Assembly (NCBI RefSeq): GCF_005116505.1
Contig: NZ_SWBR01000002.1
Coordinates: forward strand, 1,246,715 to 1,310,714
Direction of reading: 5' to 3'
DNA: 64,000 bases
Origin: Pedobacter polaris
Lineage (GTDB): Bacteria; Bacteroidota; Bacteroidia; Sphingobacteriales; Sphingobacteriaceae
Part shown: piece after piece, positions 1 to 9,063 of the stretch
Layout of the letters: every line of letters starts with the position of its first letter
How positions within the stretch are numbered: the first letter of the stretch is position 1
The notes under the pieces: model-generated
What the model was told of the DNA's origin: nothing
The model's database searches: none
What the model saw: only the letters and a program-made list of their open reading frames with translations
Program-made: the position numbers and the translations under genes

Positions 1-255
1 CCACCAATTGTAAAAGCTGATAAACAAAGTAAATCACTAAAAGCTCCACCACCACCAAAACAAGATCAAGTTAAATTTCCACCACCAATTGTAAAAGCTG
101 ATAAACAAAGTAAATCACTAAAAGCTCCACCACCACCAAAACAAGATCAAGTTAAATTTCCACCACCAATTGTAAAAGCTGACAAACAAAGTAAATCATC
201 AAAAGCTCCACCACCACCAAAACAAGATCAAATTAAATTTCCACCACCAATTGTA
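1..255 (+). repeat. 81-bp in-frame tandem repeat, about three copies
   Basis: The period is exactly 81 bp. The first two visible copies are nearly identical; the third differs by a few substitutions (gac for gat, tca for cta, att for gtt). The repeat enters from the left edge, so the true copy number is not visible. Near-identity at synonymous positions points to recent expansion or homogenisation. Confidence 0.9.
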
Positions 256-381
256 AAACCAGATGGCAAGAACTTAAAATCTCCTCCAAATAGAGCTACT
301 GCTCCTGGCGCAAAAACTATATCACCTAAAATAATTGAAGGAGATCCTATAAAAGATCCTTCAACGGCTAGTAAAAACTAA
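1..381 (+). CDS. Proline/lysine-rich tandem-repeat protein, C-terminal part (5' end outside window)
   Basis: The frame is open from the first base of the window to a TAA at 379-381, so only the last 126 residues are seen. The segment is an in-frame repeat of 27 residues (81 bp); the shared PPPIVK motif occurs four times, with its Ile codon at 7, 88, 169 and 250. Each unit has two proline tracts (PPPP and PPP) separated by Lys/Gln/Asp/Ser-rich linkers. The last ~40 residues (ending STASKN) are non-repetitive. There is no recognisable domain or membrane segment. The composition suggests an extended, periplasm- or wall-spanning stalk or a disordered linker, but the missing N-terminus could carry any domain. 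Function unknown. Confidence 0.7.
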   Translation, partial: PPIVKADKQSKSLKAPPPPKQDQVKFPPPIVKADKQSKSLKAPPPPKQDQVKFPPPIVKADKQSKSSKAPPPPKQDQIKFPPPIVKPDGKNLKSPPNRATAPGAKTISPKIIEGDPIKDPSTASKN

Positions 382-467
382 CTTACTGCAGAATATAAGT
401 CATAAACTTAGTTTCAAAACTCTTCTACACAATAAGCTGAAAGCGGATATAGTTCTGCTTTCAGTTT
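382..467 (-). pseudogene. Decayed duplicate of the 3' end of rsmG
   Basis: This stretch aligns with the last ~28 codons of rsmG (620-709) from the shared tract AAGCTGAAAGCGGATAT outward to just beyond the rsmG stop. Read on the minus strand it begins KLKAELYPLSAY, exactly as in rsmG, then a two-base deletion in a T run shifts the frame and stops appear. Similarity ends abruptly after 467 and, on the other side, at the stop codon of the repeat protein (379). It cannot be functional; it looks like the scar of a small duplication or of an insertion event between the two genes. Confidence 0.75.
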
Positions 468-622
468 AATGGGGATTATATCATTTTTAACTAAGATTTT
501 ACAGCAAGCCCATTACTCTAGTTTTGGCTTATGGTTCTTAGTTAACAAAATATTACTACACAAATCGGGAATTGAATGTCATATATGCTAAATAAAACAT
601 ATAAAGCATTAATATTAGGTAA

Positions 623-1258
623 CTACTGTGGTATATAAACCACGAATTTAGTCTCAAAAAACTCTTCTTCAAAATAAGCTGAAAGCGGATATAATTCTGC
701 TTTCAGTTTTGATTCTTTAATCTCTTCTGTTAAATCTCCACCTTTTAAATATAAAATTCCATTACTAATGGCGTTTTTATTCTCTTTAGCAAACTTATTC
801 TGGATCCAAGGATAGAAATCGATTAATCGAGTAACTGCTCTAGACACTACAAAATTATATTTATCTGTAACCTGTTCAGCCCTTAAATGACTTGCCGTTA
901 CATTTGTTAAACCTAGTGCCGAAGCAACTTCAGTAACTACTTTTATCTTTTTTCCGATAGAATCTACCAAATGAAATTGTGTTTCTGGAAACAAAATTGC
1001 CAAAGGAATACCCGGAAAACCTCCACCTGTACCTACATCTAAAACCTTCTCTCCAGCCTTAAATTCACAAAATTTGGCGATACCTAAAGAGTGTAAAATA
1101 TGCCTTTCGTATAGTTCATCAATATCTTTTCTAGAAATTACATTGATTTGCGCATTCCAGAAACTATACAATTCATACAATTGAGCAAATTGGGCAATTT
1201 GCTCTTCGGTAAGCTTCTTAAAGTACTTTAAAATAATATCAGGTTTAACTTCAGACAT
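623..1258 (-). CDS. rsmG: 16S rRNA (guanine-N7)-methyltransferase RsmG
   Basis: The 211-residue protein begins MSEVKPD at an ATG (1256-1258); a longer TTG-initiated frame upstream is not needed. It has the GidB/RsmG fold with the SAM-binding signature VLDVGTGGGFPGIPLA around residue 72 and the family-typical N-terminal helix region containing FWNAQINVISRKD. RsmG methylates G527 of 16S rRNA in the cytoplasm, and its loss gives low-level streptomycin resistance in other bacteria. The length is normal for the family. It runs in the same direction as the glycosyltransferase 37 bp upstream. Its final 28 codons are duplicated as a pseudogene fragment just downstream. Confidence 0.95.
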   Translation of the reverse strand: MSEVKPDIILKYFKKLTEEQIAQFAQLYELYSFWNAQINVISRKDIDELYERHILHSLGIAKFCEFKAGEKVLDVGTGGGFPGIPLAILFPETQFHLVDSIGKKIKVVTEVASALGLTNVTASHLRAEQVTDKYNFVVSRAVTRLIDFYPWIQNKFAKENKNAISNGILYLKGGDLTEEIKESKLKAELYPLSAYFEEEFFETKFVVYIPQ

Positions 1259-1271
1259 ATATAACAAATAT

Positions 1272-1293
1272 AAAGCCCCTTAGGGGTTGGGGT
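1272..1293. repeat. Dispersed AAAGCCCC-TTAGGGG-TTGGGG element
   Basis: A short C-run/G-run imperfect palindrome (CCCCTTAGGGG) followed by TTGGGGT lies between rsmG and the glycosyltransferase gene. A very similar unit ends at the thyA start (24151-24174), and its core is seen near 17014-17026. It may form a small hairpin. Confidence 0.5.
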
Positions 1294-1295
1294 GG

Positions 1296-2450
1296 CTATT
1301 TCCACTCCACTTTTTTAACAAATATAGACAGAATGCCGTTAAGCACTAAAAATACAAATAAAATGATATCTAATACGGGAAACCACCAACTTAATCCACC
1401 ATAATTTAAGCGTTTGAGTAGTCTGGGATAAACAAAACTTCTAATCAATATACTTAAGGCAAAAATGCCTAAAGATATGTACAGTGTTGCTGGAAAAAAT
1501 AATAACGTAATTATAAATGCATAAAATAAAAACTGTACAATTATTTGCATCGATAAGATAAACTTATGTTTAGGCTTATACAGCTTACCTGCTCCAAAAT
1601 GTCTTTTCTTTTGTCTTAAATAAGCTAAAAATGAAATTTTTGGCTCACTCCAAACATGAGATTCTTTATGTATTCTTATTTCTGTATTTCTATTATTCGC
1701 ATTTGCGTTTACAAACAAATCATCATCCCCAGAAGGAATATGCATGTGTGCTGCAAAACCTTTGTTTTTAAAAAACAATGATTTCTTATAAGCCATATTT
1801 CTGCCGACACCCATATACGGCATCCCTTTTAGCGCAAAAGAAAGGTAATTCACAGCAGTAAAAAATGTTTCAAAACGAATTAAAGCGTTTAGCAGTCCAG
1901 GTTTTTTAAAATAGGGAGAGTAGCCCAATACAATCTCAGTGCTATCGTTTAGTGGTTGTTGCATTTGTGCCAACCAATTTGAAGAAGCGGGCTCGCAATC
2001 TGCATCTGTAAAAACCAACCACTCATTACTGGCTGCTTTAATTCCCATTGTTACTGCAAACTTTTTTCCTGCAATAAATTTATCTCCATCAGCAACAGTA
2101 ACCACTTTTAAATGCGCATATTTTTTTTCGAGCTCCTTTAAAAAATCGGCAGTACCATCCCATGAACGGTCATTAACCACTATAACTTCAAAATCTGGGT
2201 ATTCTTGGTGGAGGATACTTGGCAAAAACTGTTGCAGGTTTTCTGATTCGTTACGGGCACAAATTACTACACTAATTGGATTCTTTTTGGTTTCAGGAAT
2301 CACCTTAATGGCAATTAAAGCAAGTTTTAAGTGTACAAACAGACTAAAGTACAATTGAACAAAAAAGCAAAAAACTAAGGCCCCAAGCAGGCAAATTTCT
2401 AATATATTTAATTCCACTACTGTATTATTGAAAGCTAGCAAAGCTCTCAT
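1296..2450 (-). CDS. Membrane-anchored family 2 glycosyltransferase
   Basis: The 384-residue protein has one N-terminal membrane helix (about 16-50), a GT-A catalytic domain (about 56-290) and three or four C-terminal membrane helices (about 298-380). The nucleotide-binding start is VICARNESE at 62-70 and the metal-binding DxD is D149-A-D151 in FTDADCE. A GDDDLFV segment near 240 and a QKKRH segment near 280 fit the acceptor and Q/RxxRW positions of processive GT2 enzymes. It is expected to transfer a sugar from a nucleotide donor at the inner membrane; the substrate cannot be told from sequence. The start is an ATG at 2448-2450. It diverges from tgt. Confidence 0.85.
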   Translation of the reverse strand: MRALLAFNNTVVELNILEICLLGALVFCFFVQLYFSLFVHLKLALIAIKVIPETKKNPISVVICARNESENLQQFLPSILHQEYPDFEVIVVNDRSWDGTADFLKELEKKYAHLKVVTVADGDKFIAGKKFAVTMGIKAASNEWLVFTDADCEPASSNWLAQMQQPLNDSTEIVLGYSPYFKKPGLLNALIRFETFFTAVNYLSFALKGMPYMGVGRNMAYKKSLFFKNKGFAAHMHIPSGDDDLFVNANANNRNTEIRIHKESHVWSEPKISFLAYLRQKKRHFGAGKLYKPKHKFILSMQIIVQFLFYAFIITLLFFPATLYISLGIFALSILIRSFVYPRLLKRLNYGGLSWWFPVLDIILFVFLVLNGILSIFVKKVEWK

Positions 2451-2517
2451 TTTTAATCTGTAATGTGGCTTTATGTTGATAAAAAATTCAAGAGCCTGAT
2501 AAAAGGAATATTCTTCC

Positions 2518-2525
2518 TATTTTTG
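2518..2525 (+). promoter_or_regulatory. Bacteroidota-type -7 promoter box for the tgt operon
   Basis: TATTTTTG matches the Bacteroidota -7 consensus TAnnTTTG and lies 31 bp before the tgt start codon. No convincing -33 TTTG is seen at the usual spacing, so this is tentative. Confidence 0.35.
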
Positions 2526-2556
2526 ACAGATTTTTTGAAGAGGATTAAACACACAT

Positions 2557-3687
2557 ATGAAATTTAATTTACAGGCTAACGACCCACTATCTAAAGCTAG
2601 AGCTGGAACAATTACAACAGCGCATGGCGATATAAAAACCCCTATTTTTATGCCTGTTGGCACTGCAGGAACGGTTAAAGCAGTGCACCAAAGAGAGCTG
2701 ATAGATGATATTAAGGCTCAGATTATATTAGGAAATACATATCATTTATATTTAAGACCAGGTTTAGATATTTTAGAGCCCGCAGGTGGCTTACATAAAT
2801 TTATTGGTTGGGATAAGCCTATCTTAACAGATAGCGGTGGTTATCAAGTATATTCTCTTAGTAAAGTTCGAAAAATCAAAGAAGAAGGTGTAACCTTCCG
2901 ATCACATATTGATGGCTCCAAGCATCTATTCACACCAGAATATGCAATGGATATTCAAAGAACTATTGGAGCAGATATTATTATGGCTTTTGATGAGTGT
3001 ACGCCTTATCCTTGTGATTATAAGTATGCTGCAAATTCGATAAATATGACACACCGTTGGTTAAAACGTTGCTGCCATCGCTTTGATACCACTGAACCCA
3101 AATATGGTTTTGACCAAACTCTTTTTCCTATTGTTCAGGGTTCTGTTTACAAAGATTTAAGGGTAAAATCTGCAGAATTTATAGCCTCTATGGGCCGTGA
3201 AGGAAATGCAATAGGTGGTTTATCTGTTGGCGAACCTGCAGAAGAAATGTATGGAATGACCGAAGTTGTTTGTAATATTTTACCTGTAGACAAACCTAGA
3301 TATTTAATGGGCGTTGGTACACCAGTAAATATTTTAGAGAATATTGCGTTAGGTGTAGATATGTTTGATTGTGTAATGCCTACCAGAAATGCTAGAAATG
3401 GAATGCTCTTTACTAGAAATGGCATGATTAATATTACCAACAAAAAATGGGCAAATGATTTCTCTCCTATTGATGCAGAAAGTGATTTACATGCTGACAA
3501 AGTCTATTCAAAAGCATATTTAAGACATTTAATGCATTCTAAAGAAATGTTAGGTTCACAAATTGCTACGTTACATAACCTACATTTTTACCTATGGTTA
3601 GTAAATGAAGCAAGAGAAAAAATCATTTCTGGAGAGTTTTACGCTTGGAAGAACAAAATGGTAACTATATTAGGGAATAAATTGTAA
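2557..3687 (+). CDS. tgt: tRNA-guanine transglycosylase (queuosine pathway)
   Basis: The 376-residue enzyme exchanges guanine 34 in GUN-anticodon tRNAs for a 7-deazaguanine base. Family landmarks are present: TPIFMPVGTAGTVKAV, the catalytic-Asp segment LTDSGGYQVYSL, the MAFDECTPYP loop, GNAIGGLSVGEP, and VDMFDCVMPTRNARNG with the second catalytic Asp. The usual zinc motif CxCxxC before YSRAYLRH is absent; here the segment reads SDLHADKVYSKAYLRH. To my knowledge other Bacteroidota Tgt proteins also lack these cysteines, so this is probably lineage-typical rather than damage. It is the first gene of an operon: the permease ATG follows its stop with no gap. Confidence 0.95.
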   Translation: MKFNLQANDPLSKARAGTITTAHGDIKTPIFMPVGTAGTVKAVHQRELIDDIKAQIILGNTYHLYLRPGLDILEPAGGLHKFIGWDKPILTDSGGYQVYSLSKVRKIKEEGVTFRSHIDGSKHLFTPEYAMDIQRTIGADIIMAFDECTPYPCDYKYAANSINMTHRWLKRCCHRFDTTEPKYGFDQTLFPIVQGSVYKDLRVKSAEFIASMGREGNAIGGLSVGEPAEEMYGMTEVVCNILPVDKPRYLMGVGTPVNILENIALGVDMFDCVMPTRNARNGMLFTRNGMINITNKKWANDFSPIDAESDLHADKVYSKAYLRHLMHSKEMLGSQIATLHNLHFYLWLVNEAREKIISGEFYAWKNKMVTILGNKL

Positions 3688-4791
3688 ATGAACTTCATAA
3701 AGCAACGTTTAAAGATTGTTGATAGTTTTATTATAGGCAAATACCTAGGTACGTTCGTTTATACGCTAGTTTTGTTTGTAATCATTATTGTCATTTTCGA
3801 TCTATCTGAAAAATTAGACGATTTTTTAGAAGCGAACCTTACAATTTGGCAAGTTCTTACTAAATATTATGCGGGTTCTATTCCATTTTATGTGAATATG
3901 CTGTCCCCATTAATTAATTTTATTGCGGTAATATTTTTTACCGCTAAAATGGCTGATCAAACTGAGATTGTACCAATTTTAAGTGGTGGAGTTAGCTTTA
4001 ATCGTTTTTTAAGACCTTATTTCATTTCGGCTTTTATCATTTTCTCTGCTAATTTATTATCTAATCTTTATGTTTTACCTTATACCAATCGAATTAAAAA
4101 TAAGTTCGAAAATGAAGTAGTAAACAAGAACGATCCCTATACCAAAGCTAATATCCACATGAAGATTGATAGCAATACGTATATATATATTGAAAATTTC
4201 GACAATAAGACGAATATAGGATACAAATTTTCGTTAGATAAATTTCAAGGTGATGGATTAAAGAAAAAGCTAGTAGCAGATCAAATTGCTTGGGATTCAG
4301 TAAAACGTGTTTGGAAAATGACTAATTATTCTGTTAGGCATATTAATGGATTAAAAGAAGTAATGGTATACGGTAATTCTTTACAAAAAGATACCATTTT
4401 AGACATGAGACCAGACGATTTTTCTGCTTACCAAAACGTATTTGAAAGCATGAGTAATCGTGAATTGTCTGATAAAATTACCAAGGAAAAGATTAGAGGA
4501 TCAGGGATAATGAGCGATCTTTTATTTGAGCAATATAAACGATGGTTTCATCCATTCTCGGCCTTTATTTTAACTTTAATAGGTGTCGCCCTATCTTCAC
4601 GTAAGGTTCGGGGTGGTGTTGGCTTACCTTTAGGGGTAGGTATCATTTTAAGTTTTGCCTACATTGTTTTCAATCAGTTTGCGAAAATGTTCTCTACAAA
4701 AGGCGGATTTCCTCCTTTATTGGCCGTTTTATTACCTACTCTTCTCTTCGGTATTCTCGGTCTGTATTTACTAAGAAGAGCACCAAAATAA
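3688..4791 (+). CDS. LptF/LptG family lipopolysaccharide export permease
   Basis: The 367-residue YjgP/YjgQ-type protein has membrane helices near 18-38, 60-85 and 105-125, a periplasmic jellyroll domain (about 130-270), and three C-terminal helices ending in LLRRAPK. This is the LptF/LptG layout; with LptB2 these proteins extract LPS from the inner membrane and pass it to LptC/LptA. Which of the two paralogues it is cannot be settled alone. The ATG starts on the base after the tgt stop and the gene overlaps the next start by one base (TAATG), so the three genes are probably translated from one message. Confidence 0.9.
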   Translation: MNFIKQRLKIVDSFIIGKYLGTFVYTLVLFVIIIVIFDLSEKLDDFLEANLTIWQVLTKYYAGSIPFYVNMLSPLINFIAVIFFTAKMADQTEIVPILSGGVSFNRFLRPYFISAFIIFSANLLSNLYVLPYTNRIKNKFENEVVNKNDPYTKANIHMKIDSNTYIYIENFDNKTNIGYKFSLDKFQGDGLKKKLVADQIAWDSVKRVWKMTNYSVRHINGLKEVMVYGNSLQKDTILDMRPDDFSAYQNVFESMSNRELSDKITKEKIRGSGIMSDLLFEQYKRWFHPFSAFILTLIGVALSSRKVRGGVGLPLGVGIILSFAYIVFNQFAKMFSTKGGFPPLLAVLLPTLLFGILGLYLLRRAPK

Positions 4792-5693
4792 TGGAATTAA
4801 ATCCAGGCAATTCAGTAAAACATACCAATAGAAACTTAGTTATATTGCATGTAACTGTTTTTATTTGGGGCTTCACAGGCATTCTTGGGGCTTTGATTAG
4901 CATCAATGCAGTTCAAATGGTATGGTATAGGGTTTTAATAGCTAGTATAAGCTTATTTGCTTATTTCATTCTAAGCAAGACTAATATTAAAATTACCAAA
5001 AAACAATTTCTACAATTTTTCTTTACAGGAAGCATTGTTGCCATGCATTGGATCTTCTTTTTTCATGCCATAAAGGTTGCAAATGTTTCTGTTAGCTTAA
5101 TTTGCCTATCTTCTGTAACGCTATTTATAGCCATACTTGAACCATTAATTAAAAAACAAAGCATCTCTAAAGGTGATATTTTTATCGGTCTAGTGATTAT
5201 TTTAGGGATCTATCTCATCTTTAAATTTGAAACAAAATACACAACTGGCATTATTTTCGGTCTCTGTGCAGCGGTTGCCGCTAGTGTATTTTCTACAATA
5301 AACTCTACACTTGTACAAAAAACAGAGCCTAGTATTATAGGTTTTTATGAACTTTCTGGTGCATTTTTTTGGATTACAATATACCGTCTATTTGACAAAA
5401 GTTTACTTACAGAGAACTTTAATTTAAGCCTTTTGGATTGGTTTTACCTAATAGTTTTAGGCACCATTTGTACTGCGTTAGCTTATGTTGCAGGTGTTGG
5501 AGTTATGCGAACACTCTCTGCTTTTAGAGTAGCTTTAATAACCAATCTTGAACCCGTATATGGCATCGTTTTAGCCTATATTTTATTCGGTACAAAAGAA
5601 CAAATGACTGGTGGTTTCTATTTAGGATCATTGTTAATATTAGCAGCCGTATTCATTTATCCCATCTATAAAAAGCGTAAAAATCGCAGTTAG
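4791..5693 (+). CDS. EamA/DMT-family transporter (RhaT-like)
   Basis: The 300-residue protein has about ten predicted membrane helices arranged as two EamA repeats (about 15-150 and 165-292), the hallmark of the drug/metabolite transporter superfamily. The second repeat includes the typical stretch FRVALITNLEPVYGIVLAY. It ends with a positively charged tail (KKRKNRS), consistent with a cytoplasmic C-terminus. The substrate is unknown; relatives export amino acids, sugars or metabolites. It overlaps the upstream permease by one base and is probably the last gene of the tgt operon. Confidence 0.88.
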   Translation: MELNPGNSVKHTNRNLVILHVTVFIWGFTGILGALISINAVQMVWYRVLIASISLFAYFILSKTNIKITKKQFLQFFFTGSIVAMHWIFFFHAIKVANVSVSLICLSSVTLFIAILEPLIKKQSISKGDIFIGLVIILGIYLIFKFETKYTTGIIFGLCAAVAASVFSTINSTLVQKTEPSIIGFYELSGAFFWITIYRLFDKSLLTENFNLSLLDWFYLIVLGTICTALAYVAGVGVMRTLSAFRVALITNLEPVYGIVLAYILFGTKEQMTGGFYLGSLLILAAVFIYPIYKKRKNRS

Positions 5694-6228
5694 TCTGTCT
5701 GCACTCCCATAGGGTAGGGGATAGAAATTCAACCTAATAATACCATTAAAATAGTGGTAAAAAAACACCCCTAAATCCATCCAAAAAACCACCAGATAGG
5801 AACGTAAAAGCACTGCATTTTTTCTATTAAATTCATATGTTAAAACACTATTAAAAGCAGGGGTTAAATAGGTTAAAATTACCGAAAAATTCACCTAGTT
5901 TACATTGAATATTGAGTTCAAGAGTTTCCGAATTATCAACACATATCGCATACATTTTAAAATTGTGAAGAAAAAATTTACTTAGAATTCAATGGAATTA
6001 GTGTATCTTAACCTCGTTATTCATACACAAAGCTTAGCGAAGTAAATTTTAAGATTTATCAGCTAAAAAACGAATAAACATTATGAATATAAGAAAGATT
6101 ACCCCATTTATATAATTAATATATAGCATTACAAATCAATAATTTATATGTTTTAAATTAAATAAATAATAGACTTAAAATATCAAATTTAAAATATAAA
6201 AAACTAACAATTTTAGCACTCTTCAGTT
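5694..6228. other. AT-rich intergenic region without a supported gene
   Basis: This is a 535-bp gap between the EamA gene and the zincin/propeller protein. It is very AT-rich, especially 6080-6220. The open frames on either strand are short and lack family features or plausible starts; the longest minus-strand one begins with GTG and overlaps the EamA gene. No exact TAnnTTTG box or strong terminator was found. The promoter for the 6229 gene must lie here but I cannot place it. Confidence 0.5.
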
Positions 6229-9036
6229 ATGATATTAAATAACTACTATAGTAAATTGAAAATCAGTATTTTAACTATCATATCATTAAGTTTTATTTCA
6301 ATAAGCAGTTTTTCACAAATTTTCGATAGTGAGCAAAGCCCACTTAGTGTAAAATGGAAACAAATTAAGGCAAATGGCTTTACCATCATCTACCCTACCG
6401 AATTCGAAAATGAAGCTCAAAGAACGGCCAATACCATTAACAAAATTTACCCTTCTGTTGGGCAGAGTTTAGGTAGTAAAAAAACAAGCATCCCAATCGT
6501 ACTTCAGAACCGCGGATCAATTGCAAATGGCTTTGTTCAATTGGCTCCAAAAAAGTCTCAATTTTACACCACTCCTCCGCAGCAATTCGACAGTCAAGAT
6601 TGGCTTAATAATTTGGCTGTTCATGAACTTAGACACGTTGCCCAGTTTGACAAAATAATCGGGAACAAAGCTCACCCCTTTCCAGAAGAAATTTATTTTG
6701 CATACCTAGGCGCCGCTATCCCAACTTGGTTTTTTGAAGGCGATGCGGTAAGCATAGAAACTTCGTTAACTAATGCGGGTCGCGGCAGACAACCTTCATG
6801 GATTATGCCTTTCAGAACTTCCCTACTTAGTGGCAAAAACTTCAGCTATTCAAAAAGCTATTTTGGCTCAAACAAAGATGTAACTGCCGGCTATTATCAG
6901 CTGGGATATTTAATGGTTTCTAAACTTAGGGAAGAATTTGGAAGAAATATTTCAGACAGCCTTTTAACAGATATCAACAAAAGACCTTTAAGATTGTATC
7001 CTTTCTCGCAAAGCCTAAAAAAGTACACCGGCAAAAATACAAAAACTTATTATGAGCACACGGCTATGCAACTTAAAAATGAATGGCAGAAACAAGCTGG
7101 GCAAACTGAAAGCGAAAACTATTTAAGTTTAAATCGCTCTGCAAAATATGCCAGCAATTACTTTTTACCTACAGAAATTGAAGAAGGCAAAATCCTAGCC
7201 TTAAAACAGACCAAAGGAGAAGCCCCGGGCTTTGTATTGGTTAATGCCGACAAAAGCGAGGAGAGGCTGTTTAAAATCGCTTATCAAGAACAACCTTGGT
7301 TTAGTTATAACAACGGAATTTTAATTTGGGATGAAATTAGATATGACCCTAGATATAAGCAAAGGAGTTACAGCGTAATTTGCAGTTATAATTTTGCAAC
7401 AAAGGCAAAAACACAAATAACTTTCAAAACTAGACTTTTCTCTCCTAGCATTTCTGGAGATGGAAAAAAAATAGCTGCAGTTCAAATCGACTTAAGTAAT
7501 AAATCAAACCTTGTCATTATAAATCCGAAAGATGGAAAAATTACACAAACCATTCCAAATCCAGGAAATTTAATTTTACAAACCCCAGCTCTAAATATTG
7601 ATGGTTCTAAAATTTCCTACATCAGCGTTAGCGAAAAAGGAAAAGCATTATGGCTCGTTGAAAATGAGAAATTGACCAAATTGGTTCCAGAAACAAATCA
7701 ACAATTAAGTAGACCGATATTTTTTAATGATAAAATTGCATTTAACGCCCATACAAGCGGAGTTGACAATATTTATGAAGTAGATGTTGTAAATAAAAAG
7801 ATAAGCGCTCTCACGGCGTCAAAATTCGGCGCTTTTAATCCAAGTTTAGCCCTTGATGGAAAATCTATTTTGTTCAATAACTACGGGCTAATGGGGTATG
7901 ATATTGCCAAAACAATCATCAATCCAAAAACAATTCAAGAAAACAACTTTGTTTATTTTGGAGCGGCGGCAGAAAGACAAGAAAATACAGGTAACGTTTT
8001 CAATGACATCCCTAGCAAAGACTATACTTCAAAATCATACAGACCATTAGCTCACCTTTTCAATTTCCATAGCATTAGTCCAACAGTTGACGACGACGAT
8101 AGAGTGGGATTACAACTTAAGTCTAATGACTTACTAAATACCATGGACTTTTTTACTGGGGTGAGCTACCATAGCAATTTAAGGAAATTCGAATACAATG
8201 CTGGCTTTACCTATAAAAGCCTCTATCCGATATTAAGTGCAGTTTTTAGAAATCGGCCAAGGATGGGTTTCTATAGATCGGGAAGCAACATTAATGAAGC
8301 TAGCTGGCGCGAAAACTTTATTGACTTAAAAGCAATTTTACCTTTGAGCATTAACGCCTACAATCATAATTATGGTTTTTTAGGTGAGATAGGAACAAGC
8401 TATACCCAAAGAAATTTCGCCCCAAAAGAAGCACTCTTATTTAGCAAAACTTTAAAATTTCCCATGAGCTACAAAATTAGCTTTAGCCATAGCGTTCGTA
8501 TGGCAGAAAGAGATGTGGCGCCAAAATGGGCACAATCCATAAGTTTCAGCTATTTTAATCAACCTTTTGACAAAAGATTAACTGGAGATCTAATGGCATT
8601 TGAAAGCACGTTCTATTTCCCTGGTATTGCCAAAAACCATTCATTAACTGCAAGTTTTAATTACCAAGAAAGTAGTGGTTCATTAGGATTTAACAACGAA
8701 ATAAGCACAGTTTACGGCTATGGACAGATTAAAGCCAAAAGTTTATTAAGAAACACATTATTGCTCAATTACCGTTTCCCAATTGCTTTTCCAGATGCTG
8801 AGATTGGCTCTCTAGCTTACATCAGAAATTTTAGAGGTGGTTTTTTTAGTCATTATGAAAACATAGGTAATGAAACAAATTTAACTGAACCTAAAACTTT
8901 TGGACTAGAATTACGTAGTAATGTAAACTTATTGCGCTATCAACCTGTTATAGATTTGGGTGCGCGATTGGTTTTTGTAAATAAAATCTATAATCAAAAT
9001 CCTATCTTAGAATTTACATTTAACTACAGTTTTTAA
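6229..9036 (+). CDS. Secreted zincin-motif / TolB-like propeller / barrel-like outer-membrane protein
   Basis: The 935-residue protein has a clear signal peptide (1-30, ending SSFSQ). Residues ~40-290 resemble a peptidase-MA-like gluzincin domain: H132-E-L-R-H136 (HExxH) is followed by E170 in WFFEGDAVSIE, a plausible third zinc ligand. Residues ~300-600 carry WD40/TolB-like propeller repeats (PSISGDGKKIAAV, PSLALDGKSILFN). The last ~300 residues alternate aromatic and polar residues and end in EFTFNYSF with a terminal Phe, as in outer-membrane barrels. It may be a surface or periplasmic protease anchored in the outer membrane. Activity is inferred from motif only; substrate unknown. A LapA-like gene follows after 27 bp. 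Confidence 0.75.
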   Translation: MILNNYYSKLKISILTIISLSFISISSFSQIFDSEQSPLSVKWKQIKANGFTIIYPTEFENEAQRTANTINKIYPSVGQSLGSKKTSIPIVLQNRGSIANGFVQLAPKKSQFYTTPPQQFDSQDWLNNLAVHELRHVAQFDKIIGNKAHPFPEEIYFAYLGAAIPTWFFEGDAVSIETSLTNAGRGRQPSWIMPFRTSLLSGKNFSYSKSYFGSNKDVTAGYYQLGYLMVSKLREEFGRNISDSLLTDINKRPLRLYPFSQSLKKYTGKNTKTYYEHTAMQLKNEWQKQAGQTESENYLSLNRSAKYASNYFLPTEIEEGKILALKQTKGEAPGFVLVNADKSEERLFKIAYQEQPWFSYNNGILIWDEIRYDPRYKQRSYSVICSYNFATKAKTQITFKTRLFSPSISGDGKKIAAVQIDLSNKSNLVIINPKDGKITQTIPNPGNLILQTPALNIDGSKISYISVSEKGKALWLVENEKLTKLVPETNQQLSRPIFFNDKIAFNAHTSGVDNIYEVDVVNKKISALTASKFGAFNPSLALDGKSILFNNYGLMGYDIAKTIINPKTIQENNFVYFGAAAERQENTGNVFNDIPSKDYTSKSYRPLAHLFNFHSISPTVDDDDRVGLQLKSNDLLNTMDFFTGVSYHSNLRKFEYNAGFTYKSLYPILSAVFRNRPRMGFYRSGSNINEASWRENFIDLKAILPLSINAYNHNYGFLGEIGTSYTQRNFAPKEALLFSKTLKFPMSYKISFSHSVRMAERDVAPKWAQSISFSYFNQPFDKRLTGDLMAFESTFYFPGIAKNHSLTASFNYQESSGSLGFNNEISTVYGYGQIKAKSLLRNTLLLNYRFPIAFPDAEIGSLAYIRNFRGGFFSHYENIGNETNLTEPKTFGLELRSNVNLLRYQPVIDLGARLVFVNKIYNQNPILEFTFNYSF

Positions 9037-9063
9037 CCCCGAAGGAAACTAAAAGCATATAAA

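Noticed and set aside
1939..2358. 139-residue plus-strand frame opposite the glycosyltransferase
   Set aside because: No recognisable domain; overlaps the conserved catalytic region of a clear gene on the other strand.
5640..5894. 84-residue minus-strand frame downstream of the EamA gene
   Set aside because: GTG start, overlaps the EamA 3' end, no motif or promoter.
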